A stretch of DNA of 64,000 nt, taken from positions 5,518,001-5,582,000 of the forward strand of contig OZ218952.1 in NCBI GenBank assembly GCA_965112735.1, written 5' to 3'. The stretch comes from Phaeosaccion multiseriatum (Eukaryota; Ochrophyta, other classes). Position 1 is the stretch's first letter, and every line of letters starts with the position of its first letter. Positions 34,690 to 46,400 of the stretch are shown here, piece by piece. Position numbers and translations under genes: made by a program. Below the pieces are notes generated by a model. That model did not search any database. It was given only the letters and a program-made list of their open reading frames with translations, and was not told the origin of the DNA.

Positions 34690-35035
34690 GGGCGATCGGA
34701 GCCTTCTCCGCCGCATACTCTCTCCCCTCGTGCTTTCTGTGCGGGTGCCTTTTGCACTGACACTTGACACTGGGTCCACCCTACGAAGGAAGACACCACC
34801 CTCCTCCCTCCCTCCTCCCCTTCGGGTGGTGTGGCACAATGTGGTGTGATTTGGCTCGCTCGGAGGGAGGGGAAACAACCCCAACAAGACCCACCAACGG
34901 AGCCCCTTGGTAGACCGACTCGACCACCGACCACCAAGTACCCACAGTCCATCATCAGTTCCTGCTCGCGCAACAACCGGTTGAACTAGCACCTTGAGCT
35001 AGGCGAATTTGAACTTTACGACTTGGAACAAGTAC
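34470..35035. other. Spacer between convergent genes
   Basis: The 3' flanks of the antiporter and YchJ-like genes. It contains (CTGC)n(CTGT)n at about 34640-34685. No coding sequence is supported. Confidence 0.5.
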
Positions 35036-36491
35036 CTAGCCGAGCAGGGGATGCTTGGGCTTTCCCCTCCCCCTCCCGGGGCCCATTCTACGCTGGAACA
35101 TGGAGTCCGGTACCACACGCTCGTCCATGTCCGCCAGCTCCCCTTCATAGAACCATACCCCGCCTCCCTCGCCCTCTCTCACAAAGAGACTTCGCTCAAA
35201 GTGGTCCAGGTTCTTGCCCCCTGCCTCCACCAGGGCCTCGAACTCCACGTAACCGCTGCTCGCGCTGATCTCAATCACCTTCTTGACGTTGAGGCCCGGG
35301 AACCTTTGGGGGGCGGGTTGGGGGTGGGTGGTTTGGGTGGGTGGGTGAGGTGGGGTGAGTGGGTGGGTCCTTGGTACGTATTGAAAGTAGCGCTGTCATA
35401 TGGCCATCCCATGAGACTCAAACGATGCACTCTGTCTGTACACACACGTACACACGCACGCCGCACGCACACACATACATACTCGCGCCTGCCTCCCTGC
35501 GTACATGTAAAAGTTGCAGAAGTTGTCGATGCTCTTCCTCCAGTCCGTCCTGTCGCGGCGCCACTGGGGGAGGGGAGAGGGATACACAGCAGCAGTTGGT
35601 GATACGGCAGCAGTTGGTGAATGAAGGCGAGGGTGCCAAAGGTTGGGTACAGGGTGAGCGCGACTTGTACTGCAAAAACTCGACCGACAAACTGGCGGGC
35701 CGAGAAGAACGGCGTGGAAACCAGATGTGCGAGAGAGTGCATACATTTATTCATTCCAGAGCCCAAGCCCACACGCCAAGCCCGCCCACTCGTGCCTCTT
35801 CCCATGCCCCAAGGGCAACTTCGAAGCACCGCTTCAACGGCTTTGCTACAACGGCTTTATTCGTACGGCCTGTCCTTACCTCCTCGTTGGAGGGGTGTGT
35901 GGTATCCATGATGAACTCAGACAGGCCCAAGTGGTAGGCGCTGTAGCGGGAGCGCAGGAGAGAGAGCGGGTCGGGGCAGTTGGAGACGCCGTCGTGGTAG
36001 CTCTGGCAGCAGTTCCCTGTGCAGCAACGAGAGCAGCAGTGCGGGAGGGGTTTGAGGGGGGGGGGGCTCTTCTCACGCTAGTGGATGAGAGATGAGGAGT
36101 GCACACGCTTGCCAAGGAAGGGAAAGGCCGTCCCCTTGCACTCACCGTAAGTGTCACCGGACGAGCAAGGGCAGGGGCCTTCGGGGTCAACCGGGGGGCG
36201 AACTCGTTTCTTTGGCGCCTTTGGGCCGACGCCGATGGGGCCGGGAGGGGGACCAGCATGGACCTTAGGGAGCTTGGGCGGCTTTGGCGGGCCGAATCCT
36301 ACCCCAGCCCCATCCCCTTCTCCATCCTTATCCCCAACCCCGCCCTCTGCCCTAAGTCTACAGCTCCTGCGGCCACCCTGCAGCAAATGTCCTGCTCCTG
36401 CTGTTCCTCCTGCCAGGAAGGAAAACGCCTGGTGGACGTTCAGAAGGACCGAGAGGAGGAGGGGAACGCACACGATTCGCAGGGCCGTCAT
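35036..36491 (-). CDS. YchJ-like SEC-C motif protein, probably plastid-targeted
   Basis: Exons on the minus strand: 36491-36146, 36016-35880, 35563-35505, 35303-35036, in phase, 269 aa. The N-terminus is a signal peptide (MTALRIVCVPLLLSVLLNVHQA) followed by FSFLAG, the Ala-Phe pattern of heterokont plastid pre-sequences. After a Pro/Gly/Lys-rich stretch comes a SEC-C-like zinc motif, CPCSSGDTYG, completed across the intron by NCCQSYHDG. The YchJ signature follows: LLRSRYSAYHLGLSEFIMDT, then TDWRKSIDNFCNFYM, GYVEFEALV and ERSLFVREGGG-like sequence ending in a WFYEGE strand. YchJ (UPF0225) proteins are widespread in bacteria with no settled function. Divergent from the JmjC gene, with 170 bases between starts. 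Confidence 0.82.
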
Positions 36492-36660
36492 GGGAGCCCG
36501 AAAGGTGTTTATGTATCGGAGGTGAGTATTTGAGTTGAGTTTGAAGGAGGATACGTAAGGCAATGAATCACAGCATATCGCCAACTCGCGCACCAACTGC
36601 TCAGAGAGGCTGAGACACTCCTTACTCCTTTCTCCCTCAACGCCAACGCCTCCTCTGGCG

Positions 36661-38379
36661 ATGAGCAATGTGCTGGTGGTGGGAGAAGGAGACCAAAAAG
36701 CTGATGCACACATCCAGCAAGCCGCTGCTGTGAATACGCCTCTGCACCTCAAGGGCACGGGCGTGCTGGGGCTGATCACCAGACGGCCGGAGGCATGGGC
36801 TAGTGCCCGTTGCGTCCAACAGCAGTTCCGGACCCTGGGGCTCGCGGACACAAATGTAGATGTGGCCTGCTCGAGACGTGGGCATGCCTTCTTCGGGGAC
36901 AGCGACAGACGAGCAGTGACAGAGCTCACCCTCGGCCACTTCCTCGAGGAGGTGTGTGGCTCTTCATCCGCCGCTTCCCAGAGGGGGCTGGACGGGGGAG
37001 CGGCGTCAACGGAGGCTCCCAACCATCCGAAGTACCCTCCAAGGCCTCCCTCCGCCCGTCCTTCTTCTGCTGGCAATGATGATGGCGTGCAGCTTTACCT
37101 CTGCCAGTGCCCCGTCATCTCAGGAGAGGCTGGAGGAGAGGCTGAATCGCCGTCGCCCGATCTCGGCTGTCTTGTTACGGAGAACCTTCTGCACATGTAA
37201 GGCTAAGTAGGAAGAAGTCGAGGAAAGGCGGGGAGCGGACGCTCGTACCCAGCCTCACTGTCAATACCCATACATATTGCTCTTCTTTTCCTCACACGTC
37301 CAGACACTCCGCCCTTCCCATACCCCCCCCGGCCCTCCGTCATTGCTATGACTAGTCCGGCCTTCGTGGGAGACAAGGCGGACTTCAAGGCCTTGAACCT
37401 GTGGATCGGCGCCGCTCCCACGTCCACCAACCTCCACTTCGATCAGAGCCACAACGTGCTCTTTGTGCTCTCGGGCTGCAAGAAAGTGCGTCTCCTGCCC
37501 CCCTCCGCCACGTCGAAGGTGGCCGCTCTGCCCGCCAGTGGAATGAATGCCAACCACAGCAACCTGGACGAGGAGGCCGTCCTTGCACTCTTGAGGAGCA
37601 GCAGTGGCGATCGGACCGGTCTTGGTGCCGATGATGCAGCAGATGCAGCAGCAGAGGGTGAGGCAGCCGCAGAGGCCAGGCAGCCCTCATCTGTCCCCTG
37701 CGAAGTGTACGTCCGGGCTGGGGAGGCGGTGTTCATCCCTGAGGGGTGGTGGCATCAGGTGAGCTCGGAAGCGCAGACGATTGCGGCGAATGTGTGGTTT
37801 CGGGGCGTCGCCGATCGGTTTCTGTGCCCAAGCGAGTCTCCTCCACCTCAGCCTCAGGACGGCCCCCCGATTCCCACCGCATCGGCCAACAGCCACATGC
37901 GCGAGTACTACCTCCGCTCGCTCGTGAGCTCCCTCTTGCGGGATGAAAAGGCCGCGAGAACGAGGAGAGCGAGACACATGTGCCCCTCTCTGAACGCAGC
38001 TGCTGCGCTGCCCGTCTTGCTGCGGGGGAGTGCAGAGGAGCGGCGCCAGTGCCTCCGAGGGATGGACATGGGCGTCATGCTGGCGACGCTCCCGGATGTC
38101 AAGATGCATCACCCGCAGCAGTGGAGAGAGCTGTGTCGCAGCCTCGACCCTTTGACCTGTGAGTGCATCACCTCGGTGTGGGAGGGGCAGGACATGTCGT
38201 CGGAGATGGCCTCCTTTTATGGTTGTATACTCGGGCAGGAGGAGGAGGAGGAAGAGGAGGAGAAGGGCAGTGGCAGCAGTGGCGCCCCATCCAGTGCCAT
38301 CCGCGACGTGCTCATGCGGGGCAAAGAGGCCTTCGCCGCAGAGGCGTGCGCTGACATGCTGCAGAGGCTGCTGGGCTGA
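36661..38379 (+). CDS. JmjC-domain (cupin-type) 2-oxoglutarate/Fe(II) oxygenase
   Basis: Exons 36661-37196 and 37356-38379 give 519 aa; the second acceptor (GACTAG|T) was chosen because it alone restores frame without a stop. The JmjC core reads PAFVGDKADFKALNLWIGAA, LHFDQSHNVLFVLSGCKKVR with His206 and Asp208, and FIPEGWWHQV with His312, giving the Fe(II) triad His-x-Asp...His. The Lys of SGCKKVRLLPP sits where the family binds 2-oxoglutarate. This pattern fits the small JmjC hydroxylases (TYW5, HSPBAP1, JMJD5 type) rather than histone demethylases with PHD fingers; the substrate cannot be told. A low-complexity Ala/Glu insert interrupts the barrel (about 37610-37690), and the C-terminal part is helical with a short poly-Glu tract. 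Confidence 0.82.
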
Positions 38380-40092
38380 AGGGACGGCAGCAGAGAAGCA
38401 CTGGGGGGAAGGCCACGAGGACTGAAGGCGAGAAGGCGCAGGAGGACGTGGTGGAGGACTCAGGAGGCGTGGGACCCACAAATCGACGAGGAAGGTCTGC
38501 TGAGAAGGAGCGACGTTACTCGGAGTGCAGCGGGGATGACGACCACGACGATGACGCAGATGCTTTTCAGAGCGAGGATACATTGTAAGTCTGTGGAGGT
38601 GTGCGGAGCGGCCAAGCTCAGCATGGATGCACTGCCAGCCAGGCGCAACACAAGACGACCGAGGTGAGGTCCGTCTCGTTGAGTTAAAATTGATCCTCCT
38701 TCAACCACAAACCTTCGGCAGTCACGCGGAATGCACGGAAGGGCGCTGAGGAGGAGGGCCGCCACAGTCTGCGGAGGCGGAGGACATGTGTGGTGTTTTG
38801 GTGTTTTCGTGTGTATCATCTGCTCCGAGGATGCGATGAGTCAATGCCCAGCTTTGTGTTTGGCTGCTGGGGTGGGCCATGGGGCAGTGGTCCGAGAGCT
38901 GCTGTCTTAGGGGGGCCAATCCGGACATTGGCTGGGGGGGGCGTACCTCTCATGGGACGCCTTTGTTTGGTGCGGCTGTAAGTAATCACAGCGGGGTGGC
39001 ACTGAACCAGACTGAACCTCTGTCAGGAGGGGCCTCGCTGAAGAAAGGCTCTGACTCATAGCCCGAGGGGGTAACCATTAACCATGGAGCACCTTGCGTC
39101 CACCTCCTCAGCATGCGTCGCAAAGCGCCTTGGACCTGATGCGGGTGTGTGATGCTCTCTTTGGCAAGGAAGGGTAGCGAAGGGTAGCGCAGAGGTGCTG
39201 CAGGAGGTGGCGGAGGAGATGGGATGGCAAAGCTCACTCAGAACTCATCTTGTCTCTCCCTTCGGCCCTGGACCTGAGGGAGCAGCGGAGCAGCTGGGGG
39301 GTGTGCTTTGGGAGAAGTCGGGGTGAGGGGGGGCACTACTTTTATTAAGGGAGAACAGACCAGGGGTGAGGTTTTAGGGTGAGGGGGGGCACTACTTTTA
39401 TTAAGGGAGAACAGACCAGGGGTGAGGTTTGGGTAGTGAGTAAAGTAGGAGCCGAAGTGAGTGAAGTAGGAGCCGAAGTGAGTGACGTAGGAGCCAAGAA
39501 GACGCGAGGCCATGAGCGCTGGACTCGAGGTGGAAGGCTCATGAGTTCGACAGCCCGTGGCCAGCGCCGTGTGTATGTGTGACGACCCAGCGGAGGTGGA
39601 ACGAGCCGTCCTTGTGACACATGTGAAGGTCAACGCCGCCACCCCGCTGATCGATGGGTAGATGTGGGGGAGGAGATTTGAAACAAGATGAGAGACTTCC
39701 CGCAGGCCCTTACGCATGAGTCCGAGTGTGAATTCGATCTTTATTTCATCTTTTAATTGAAACCGCCCGCGACGACCACGACACCGCAGCGCTCGCTCGC
39801 CTGCATCCTCTCGCCCTTCTCCCTTCGTCGACGAACCGCTTCATCCCGCCCTCTCTTTCGCGAGCGATCCTCCCTCTCCTCCGCCTTGGATCCAAGCCCA
39901 CGACGAAGCGACGGCCACCCTCCCTCCTTCCCCAACCTCCCCGCCTTCAGCTCTTTCTCGTGCCGCAGAGAGGACTCAGGGGCAATGGCTGGCGGACGAC
40001 CCCTCAATATGTACACATCCAGAGCCCCCCGCCCCCACCCCGGCCCAGAGTCCCTCCTGCTGCAGAGCCGATACCCCCTACCCTACTGCCGC

Positions 40093-40123
<31 letters not shown>

Positions 40124-40258
40124 TCGGCCCGTCCCACGACCTCAACCACTCTGTGGGGCCCTGAACACAACAATAGCACAACAACAGCACACAAAGGGTC
40201 TCCCTTCGTCCTTCACCTTCCTTTCAAAAAGATACTCCTCCCTTCCCCATGCCCATGC
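38380..40258. other. Long spacer between convergent genes
   Basis: About 1.9 kb between the JmjC stop and the CHCHD2-like stop. It contains the direct repeats at 39322-39498 and a (CTGT)n tract near 40090-40123. An open frame from an ATG at 39984 (MAGGRPLNMYTSRAPRPH...) has no recognisable domain and runs into repeat. I see no supported gene. Confidence 0.45.
39322..39498. repeat. Nested direct repeats: 53 bp x2 and 21 bp x3
   Basis: Copies at 39322-39374 and 39378-39430 share GGCACTACTTTTATTAAGGG. Immediately after, three 21-bp units (39436-39456, 39457-39477, 39478-39498) share GTAGGAGCC and GTGAGT. Confidence 0.85.
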
Positions 40259-41370
40259 TCATGCGAACTGGCTCTTGTTGTCCATCTGGCACGACTTGAG
40301 CGCGTCGAAGAGGAAGGAGCAGCTGGTGATGTCTCCCCCGTTGTCCTGGATGCACTGCTTGAAGTTCTGCTCGTCCATCTCGCAGGATGCCTTGGACTGT
40401 GCCTGCATTGGGGCCTGTGCCTGCTGCTCGCCCCCTCCACCCCCCGTCATGGCGTCCGCAGCCGCTCCCACCGCCCTGAGGGAGAGCATCAAGAGAGTCA
40501 CACGAGGGAATAGAGGTCAGCCATGCGCTCAGTTATGGCGTGCCTTCATTCATGAGGAGTAGAGGAGAGTGCGAAGGCTGCGGCATAACGACAACAGCTC
40601 CCACTACCAAACAGTAAGTAATCAGAGCAAGGAGAGAAGTGGGGCCAGACCGGACCCTTCCGCTCCAAAATGGTGTGCGTTCGTTCGTAAGGAGTGCGCC
40701 ATGCACGAGCAAGACGACAATGCTCCTACTACCAACAGCAATCAGAGCAGCGAAGTACGACCAGACCGCATCCTTTCCCCTTTCCATCCCCACCCAACGA
40801 GATACACACACATCTAAATACGTACGCATCACGCAGCATACCTGTGTGCCATGGCGCTTCCCGTTCCAAAGGCGAATCCCTGCGCGATGGTGCCGGCCAT
40901 GCCCGCGAGCATACCGCCTCCCTGCTGCTTGGCCGGGGGCTGGGCCGGAGCCTGGCGAGCCGGGGCCGGGGCGGCGCGAGGTGCGGGCGCCCTGGAGGGG
41001 GTAGCAAGGTAATGTGGTAGTGGGGGGAGGAGGTGAGCGCTCTGGAGGACGTAAGAGCCGCAGGGAGGGTGAGGAGACACGGGGGCGCTGGAGGGGGGAA
41101 TATGGTAGCCAAGAGGGAGAGGAGGAGGGAGGGGGGAGGAGGGGACAGCGCGGGAGATTTGGGAGGAATAGCGAGAGCTACATTCCAGGGGAGGAGCCCT
41201 CTGAGGGGAAGGCACGCACACTGCATGGATCACAGTGAGTACCGGCACGTCCTAGCTCCGTACACACTGGTCTACTTCCGCTAATCGAAAGAGGAGCGTC
41301 AGCAGCCTCCCAATCCCCACACAACGTCTCTTACCTAGGGGCAGCCCTTCGGGGTGCGGCGCGGCGTGAT
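40259..41370 (-). CDS. CHCHD2/CHCHD10 (MIX17)-like twin CX9C protein, first exon missing
   Basis: Supported exons on the minus strand: 41370-41335, 40991-40842, 40475-40259, in phase. The N-terminal part is Arg/Ala/Pro-rich (RRAAPRRAAPRAPAPRAAP), like a mitochondrial pre-sequence. A Gly/Ala hydrophobic stretch follows (MLAGMAGTIAQGFAFGTGSAMAHR). The C-terminus has two CX9C pairs, CEMDEQNFKQC and CSFLFDALKSC, the CHCH hairpin oxidised by Mia40 in the intermembrane space. This order is that of CHCHD2/CHCHD10/Mix17, linked to cristae organisation and respiratory complexes. The start ATG must lie in an upstream exon beyond a TTAGGG-repeat stretch and was not found. Confidence 0.85.
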
Positions 41371-41458
41371 CTGAGGAGACACGAAGGGCATACAAAGAGG
41401 CGAGTGCGAGGGAGAGGGGAGACGGCGGCAGGGATGAGAGAGGCGGAAAAATTAACGT

Positions 41459-41492
41459 AACCCTAACCCTAACCCTAACCCTAACCCTAACC
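41459..41492. repeat. Interstitial telomere-type repeat (CCCTAA)5
   Basis: Five perfect CCCTAA units plus flanking partial units, equal to TTAGGG on the minus strand, lie about 90 bases upstream of the first supported CHCHD2-like exon, in its promoter or first intron. Confidence 0.95.
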
Positions 41493-43471
41493 GGCTCCGC
41501 TCCAGGTTTCTCTCTGATTTCCCCCGCTTGGCCTCGCTTGGCTCTTCTCCGCGAGAGCGCCGCCTCAACAACGCGAACAAGCAAATACTATTCATGGGAC
41601 ATTAGTGCATCCACTCCGCGGGCTTCCTTCTCCCCCCCCCCCCCCCCAAAACAATCAGTCAAACTTTGCGGAGCAAGACTTCCCCTTCCCCCCTCCCATC
41701 CCTTTATCTCCCAAAGCGCGCCCGTACAGTCTATTCCCTCGAGACGACAGAGAGCTCGGAGAGACGTACCTTCCCATAGTCTTTTGTGTGCTTTGTTTTG
41801 CTTAGTCTCTTACTGCTTTTGCTGAAAGTGTCTGAGCAAGAGGAGGAGGATGTTCTCGAAGACGTAGTCTTACGTAAGTATCAAATTTCAGTTCCAGTTA
41901 AGTCGTCGATTCTATTTTATGTTTTAGCCCCCTCACGACGAGGCCTACTACCTGCTATCGCCGGTGGCTGTCGCATGCTACCATCGAGTGTGCAGTGTGC
42001 AGTGCACAGGTAGAGAGGGAGGGAGGAGAATGCGGTGCTACCGGCCTATTCCCTGCAGCATGGCGGGTGACGCCGGTGGCAGCGGCCGAGCAGCAGGCGC
42101 CAGAGGCACACGTGCTGTCCCGCACTTGACTTGGCTTGTACACCCGCTGCGGCGCGACTTGTGATGCCTTTCACTCGCAAGCAATGCGAAACGAAGGGAA
42201 TCTGTCAGCAGCGGCTGCAACAGCAGCAGCAGCAGCAGAGCCTCTCGCATGCACGCACGCACCACGCCCTGCGCGCCTTGCTGCCCTCCGCGCCCCCACA
42301 AAAAGGTTCGTGTGGTTGACGTCATCTCGTCCCCTCTCCTCTCCCAAACGCATCCGCAGCAGGGAGGTAGAACACGACCTCACGCACTCTCCACCCAAGA
42401 CATCACTGCCCCCCGCTCGGAAACGACTTAGGACTTACTCGCTCACTCACTCCCGCCTTGACTCACCGGAATACGTCTGAGCGGTTCCGTCGAAGCTGCA
42501 GCAGCCTTCCCCCAGGGGAGCCGTCGGGCACCGAAAGGAGAGAGGGCCAGAGAGAGCCCTGTGGGGGAGAGCGCCAGGAAGGAGGGCAGGAAGGAAGGGA
42601 GCATGGTAGGGAGGGAAAATGGGGTGGGATGGAGTACACTACTGATTGACGGAAGAGTGGAGGGCAAGCTGCTGGCAGAGGGGGAGCCTTGTGTGCGGAA
42701 GATATGCCGGGGGGGGGAAAGCGCGGCGAGTGTGAGCGTTGTCGAGGAAGAAGGGGGGCTGAAATGTGTGTACCTGTTCTCCTTGCCCGCTAACCCCCCC
42801 ACTTGTGACCTTGCTGCTGCAGCTGCGGGCTCTTTTGCTCCCTTCTCTTCTCGTCTTTTCATCGCCCTCACTCGCCCCTCAAAACAGACCATCGACACAA
42901 TGCACTGCCTGGTGTTGGTGCTGTGGTGATGCTGTTATTGTCCCATTCCACCACTCACACGCACCCAAACCACACAGAAACACAAACACCAACAAACACA
43001 AACACGCGCACACGCACATACACGCACACACACACACACACACACACTCACCCACCCACCTACCTGGAGTCATTTCCTGCCCGTGAGCCCTGAGAATGTC
43101 GCGTCAACGCTGTGCCGCAGCAGAGGCCAGGCTCCCTCTATGTCAGTCAGCAACACATGTGGCAGTCCCAGTAGAGAGAGAGGGTGTGTGTGTCTGGCGC
43201 ACGCAGGGCACAGCCAGGGAGAGACGGAGAAGGGAGTTGTCCTGTGAATGTGTGATGGGGGTTCTTGTGTTCTTATGTGTGTGAGAGAGAGAGAGCCTCC
43301 TCCCTCCCCCCTTCCTTCAATGTCACATCCATTTGTGAGTTTTATGGATTCAAAGTCGCTCAAGAAGAAGGAATTGTGTGCGTCCGCACTAAACTAAAAA
43401 GGAAGTCAGCTGCTAAAGAGAGCAGAGAAGCAGGGCGAGCTGTTCCCAGTGCTTGCGTGGCGAAGGTTACG
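41493..43471. other. Spacer before the TIR-ROCO cluster
   Basis: About 2 kb without a supported gene. A region at about 42610-42730 resembles 60600-60720 (shared GATTGACGGAAGAGTGGAGGG-like and GTGTGCGGAAGATA), so part of it belongs to the duplicated block described further on. A minus-strand segment near 43060-43150 reads LPHVLLTDIEGAWPLLRHSV, which looks protein-like but could not be joined to anything. (CA)n lies at 42990-43046. Confidence 0.4.
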
Positions 43472-46400
43472 ATGTCTAGCGTCCTCGAAGAGCAGCGTAG
43501 AATACTCACAGCCATCTTTTACGCCACGAGCGGACCCGCTTGGTCAAACATTACAGGATGGAACACGGAAGCACCATTGGAGACCTGGTTCGGAGTGAGC
43601 GTAGAGAATGGCTATGTGGTGAAGCTCGACCTGAAAAGCAACGGCCTCAGAGGTGGGAGAGACGTGATTATGGTTGTTGCGCCTTAGGTCCTGAAGTGTA
43701 TTCTAAAGTCCAGAAGGTGTGGCCCAACTTTTCTCGCGTCCGCTTGACTTAGTGTGACCATAGAACTTTCCACCCATCCGCAGGGAGTATTCCAAGGGAG
43801 CTTGGAGTTCTTCAGAACCTTACGGGACTGTACCTCGGCAACAATAACCTCACTGGTGAGTGGTACGCGAACCCGTTCGCGTCCCTTTGACTTGGTATGA
43901 GCATGAACTAATGAACTTTCCTCCCATCCGCAGGGAGCATTCCACCCGAGCTTGGAAGTCTGGAGAAGCTTGAGTATTTGAACCTCTCCGACAATAAGCT
44001 CACTGGTTAGTGGTACGCGAACCCGTCCGCGTCCCTTTGACTATCAGTGTGACCAAAGAACTCTCCTCCCATCCACAGGGAGCATTCCACCCGAGCTTGG
44101 AAGTCTTGAGAAACTGAAGGCGCTCAACCTTTGGATCAATCAGCTCAGCGGTAGGTCGTAGGCGTACCGTTCGCGTCCCTTTCACTTAATATGAGTATAT
44201 CCCAAAAAAAAAAAACAAAAAAAAAAACCCTCCGATACACAGGTCCTATTCCCGCTGCCCTCACCGGGCGATTGGGGGTCAAAATCACGCATTACGCTTT
44301 CCGTGGTAACACCCTCAGTCTCCCAGAAGACATCAACACCCAGACCCATCTGACCAAGCTCGATTTGTCCAATCAGGACCTTGTAGGTAGGTGGTACGCG
44401 TACCCGTTCCCGTCCCTTTGACTTGATATCAGTGTGACAAGAACTCTCCTCCCACCCGCAGGGAGGATTCCACGAGAGCTTGGAGGTCTTCAGAACCTTG
44501 AGAGACTGTTCCTCAACAACAATCAGCTCACTGGTGAGTGGTACGCGAACCCGCTCGCGTCCCTTTCGCTTGAAAGTCATATGACAAAGAACTTCCCTCC
44601 GCTCCGCAGGGAGCATTCCACCCGAGCTTGGAGCTCTGGAGAAGCTTAAGCGTTTGAACCTCTCCCACAATAAGCAGCTCACCGGTAAGTGGTACGCGAA
44701 CCCGTTCGCGTCCCTTTCACTTGATATGAGTGTGATCAAAGAACTCTCCTCCCATCCGCAGGGAGCATTCCACCCGAGCTTGGAGGTCTTCAGAACCTTG
44801 CGAGTCTGCACCTCGAGAACAATAAGCTCACTGGTGAGTGGTACGCGAAACCGTTCGTGGTACGCCCACCCGTTCGCGTCCCTTTCACTTAATTTTAGTA
44901 TGCTCAAATGACTTCCCTCGCATACGCAGGGAGCATTCCACCCGAGCTTGGACGTCTCGTCCAGCTCACCCGTCTGTTCCTCCACGGCAATGAGCTCTCC
45001 GGTGAGTGGTACGCGTACCCGTTCGCGTCCCTTTCGCTTGATAGTCGTGTGACAAAGAACTTCCCTCCGCTCCGCAGGGAGCATGCCAAGGGAGCTTGGA
45101 AGTCTGGAGAAGCTTGAGTATTTGGACCTCTCCTACAACAAGCTCACTGGTAAGTGGCACGCGTACCCGTTCACACCCTTTGACCTGGAGCTCAGCGTGA
45201 CCAAAGAACTTTCTAGCCCCATTTGACTTGAAATACTGACAAGAGCGAAAATCGTCTCCCTTCCTGCTTGGCCGTTTCCAGAGATATCGCTTTACGCAGC
45301 AAGAGGCCTGGAGAAGCTCTCAAAACTGCAAACATTACACCTCCATGGCAATCCTTGGACAGCACCCAGCGTCGATGTGGTGGCTCTCGGCCTTGAGGCA
45401 GTGACGCGGTATTGGATCGACCTGACTCAAGGCAAGGAGCGGTCGTGGAAACTCAAGGTACTGTTGGTGGGGCGGCACAAGGCAGGGAAGACGACCTTGG
45501 CGCTATCGCTAACAGGGGGACAGAGGGATCCTCCTATTGGACAGGATGAGTCGACGGTTGGCATCGAGACGAACTCAGTAACGCTGGGGGAGGACGAGAG
45601 TAAGCAATTGGAATTGGTGATTTGGGACTTTGCGGGGCAGCAGGATTACTACGCCTACCACCAGCTGTTTCTCACCAAGTGGGCGTTGTACATACTCACC
45701 GTCAACCTCTCGGCCTTTAGCGGGGGATCAGAGAGAGTGGAACGCGATTTGGTTGTTGAGTGGCTCGATGCTCTGCAAGCATACGCGCCTGGCAGTGTTG
45801 TGGTTGTTTTGGGATCTCACCGTGATACCGTGGAGCGGGGGGGGGGGGACGTTGACAAGGTAGTGCGTGACGTCAAGAAACTAGTGGACAGAGTTCTGAG
45901 GACACATGCGAGATGCGGTGGAACCATAGAGCCTTTAAAGGTGCAAGAGAAGTACTTGGCTGTGGATCTCACAGCCGACGAAGATGTGCAGAAGGTTCGC
46001 GAGTACATTAAGTCGCTCGCGCTGGACGGCTGCACCGAGGAGACACCCAGCACGCTGTTCCCGGATGTAGGAAAGGTGGTGCCCCGCCCGTGGGTGACGG
46101 TACGCCTCACACTAGAAGAGTACAAGGACGAGCTGTGCATTGGTGATAAGCAGCTGCAGGACAAGTGGAGGGAGTCCGAGGGAGCTCAGGAACTCAACAT
46201 AGACGACCCCGAGAAGACTTTTGAGTTGGCCTTGACATGGCAACAGGCAGTAGGAGCGGTGCTGTGGCTGGAGGGGTATGTGCACGTCAACCCACTTTGG
46301 CTGATGGCATTGGTCAAGCCACTTGCTTCCCACAAACTCACGAAAGACAGGGTAGAAGACGAGGGGTGGCGCAATATGCTTACTGATATGGCGGAGAACA

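Noticed and set aside
36140-36180. CPCSSGDTYGECKG read straight through as the complete SEC-C motif
   Set aside because: GTGAGT inside it is a donor; splicing to NCCQSYHDG gives the family-typical Cys-Cys pair instead of ECKG.
39480-39600. Possible tRNA-like segment (GAGTTCGACAGCCC with a nearby stem)
   Set aside because: No complete cloverleaf, anticodon arm or matching acceptor stem could be built on either strand.
42131-42319. Small plus-strand frame with poly-Gln (RLQQQQQQQSL)
   Set aside because: Caused by a CAG repeat; no domain, no splice support and no homologous block in the duplicated unit.
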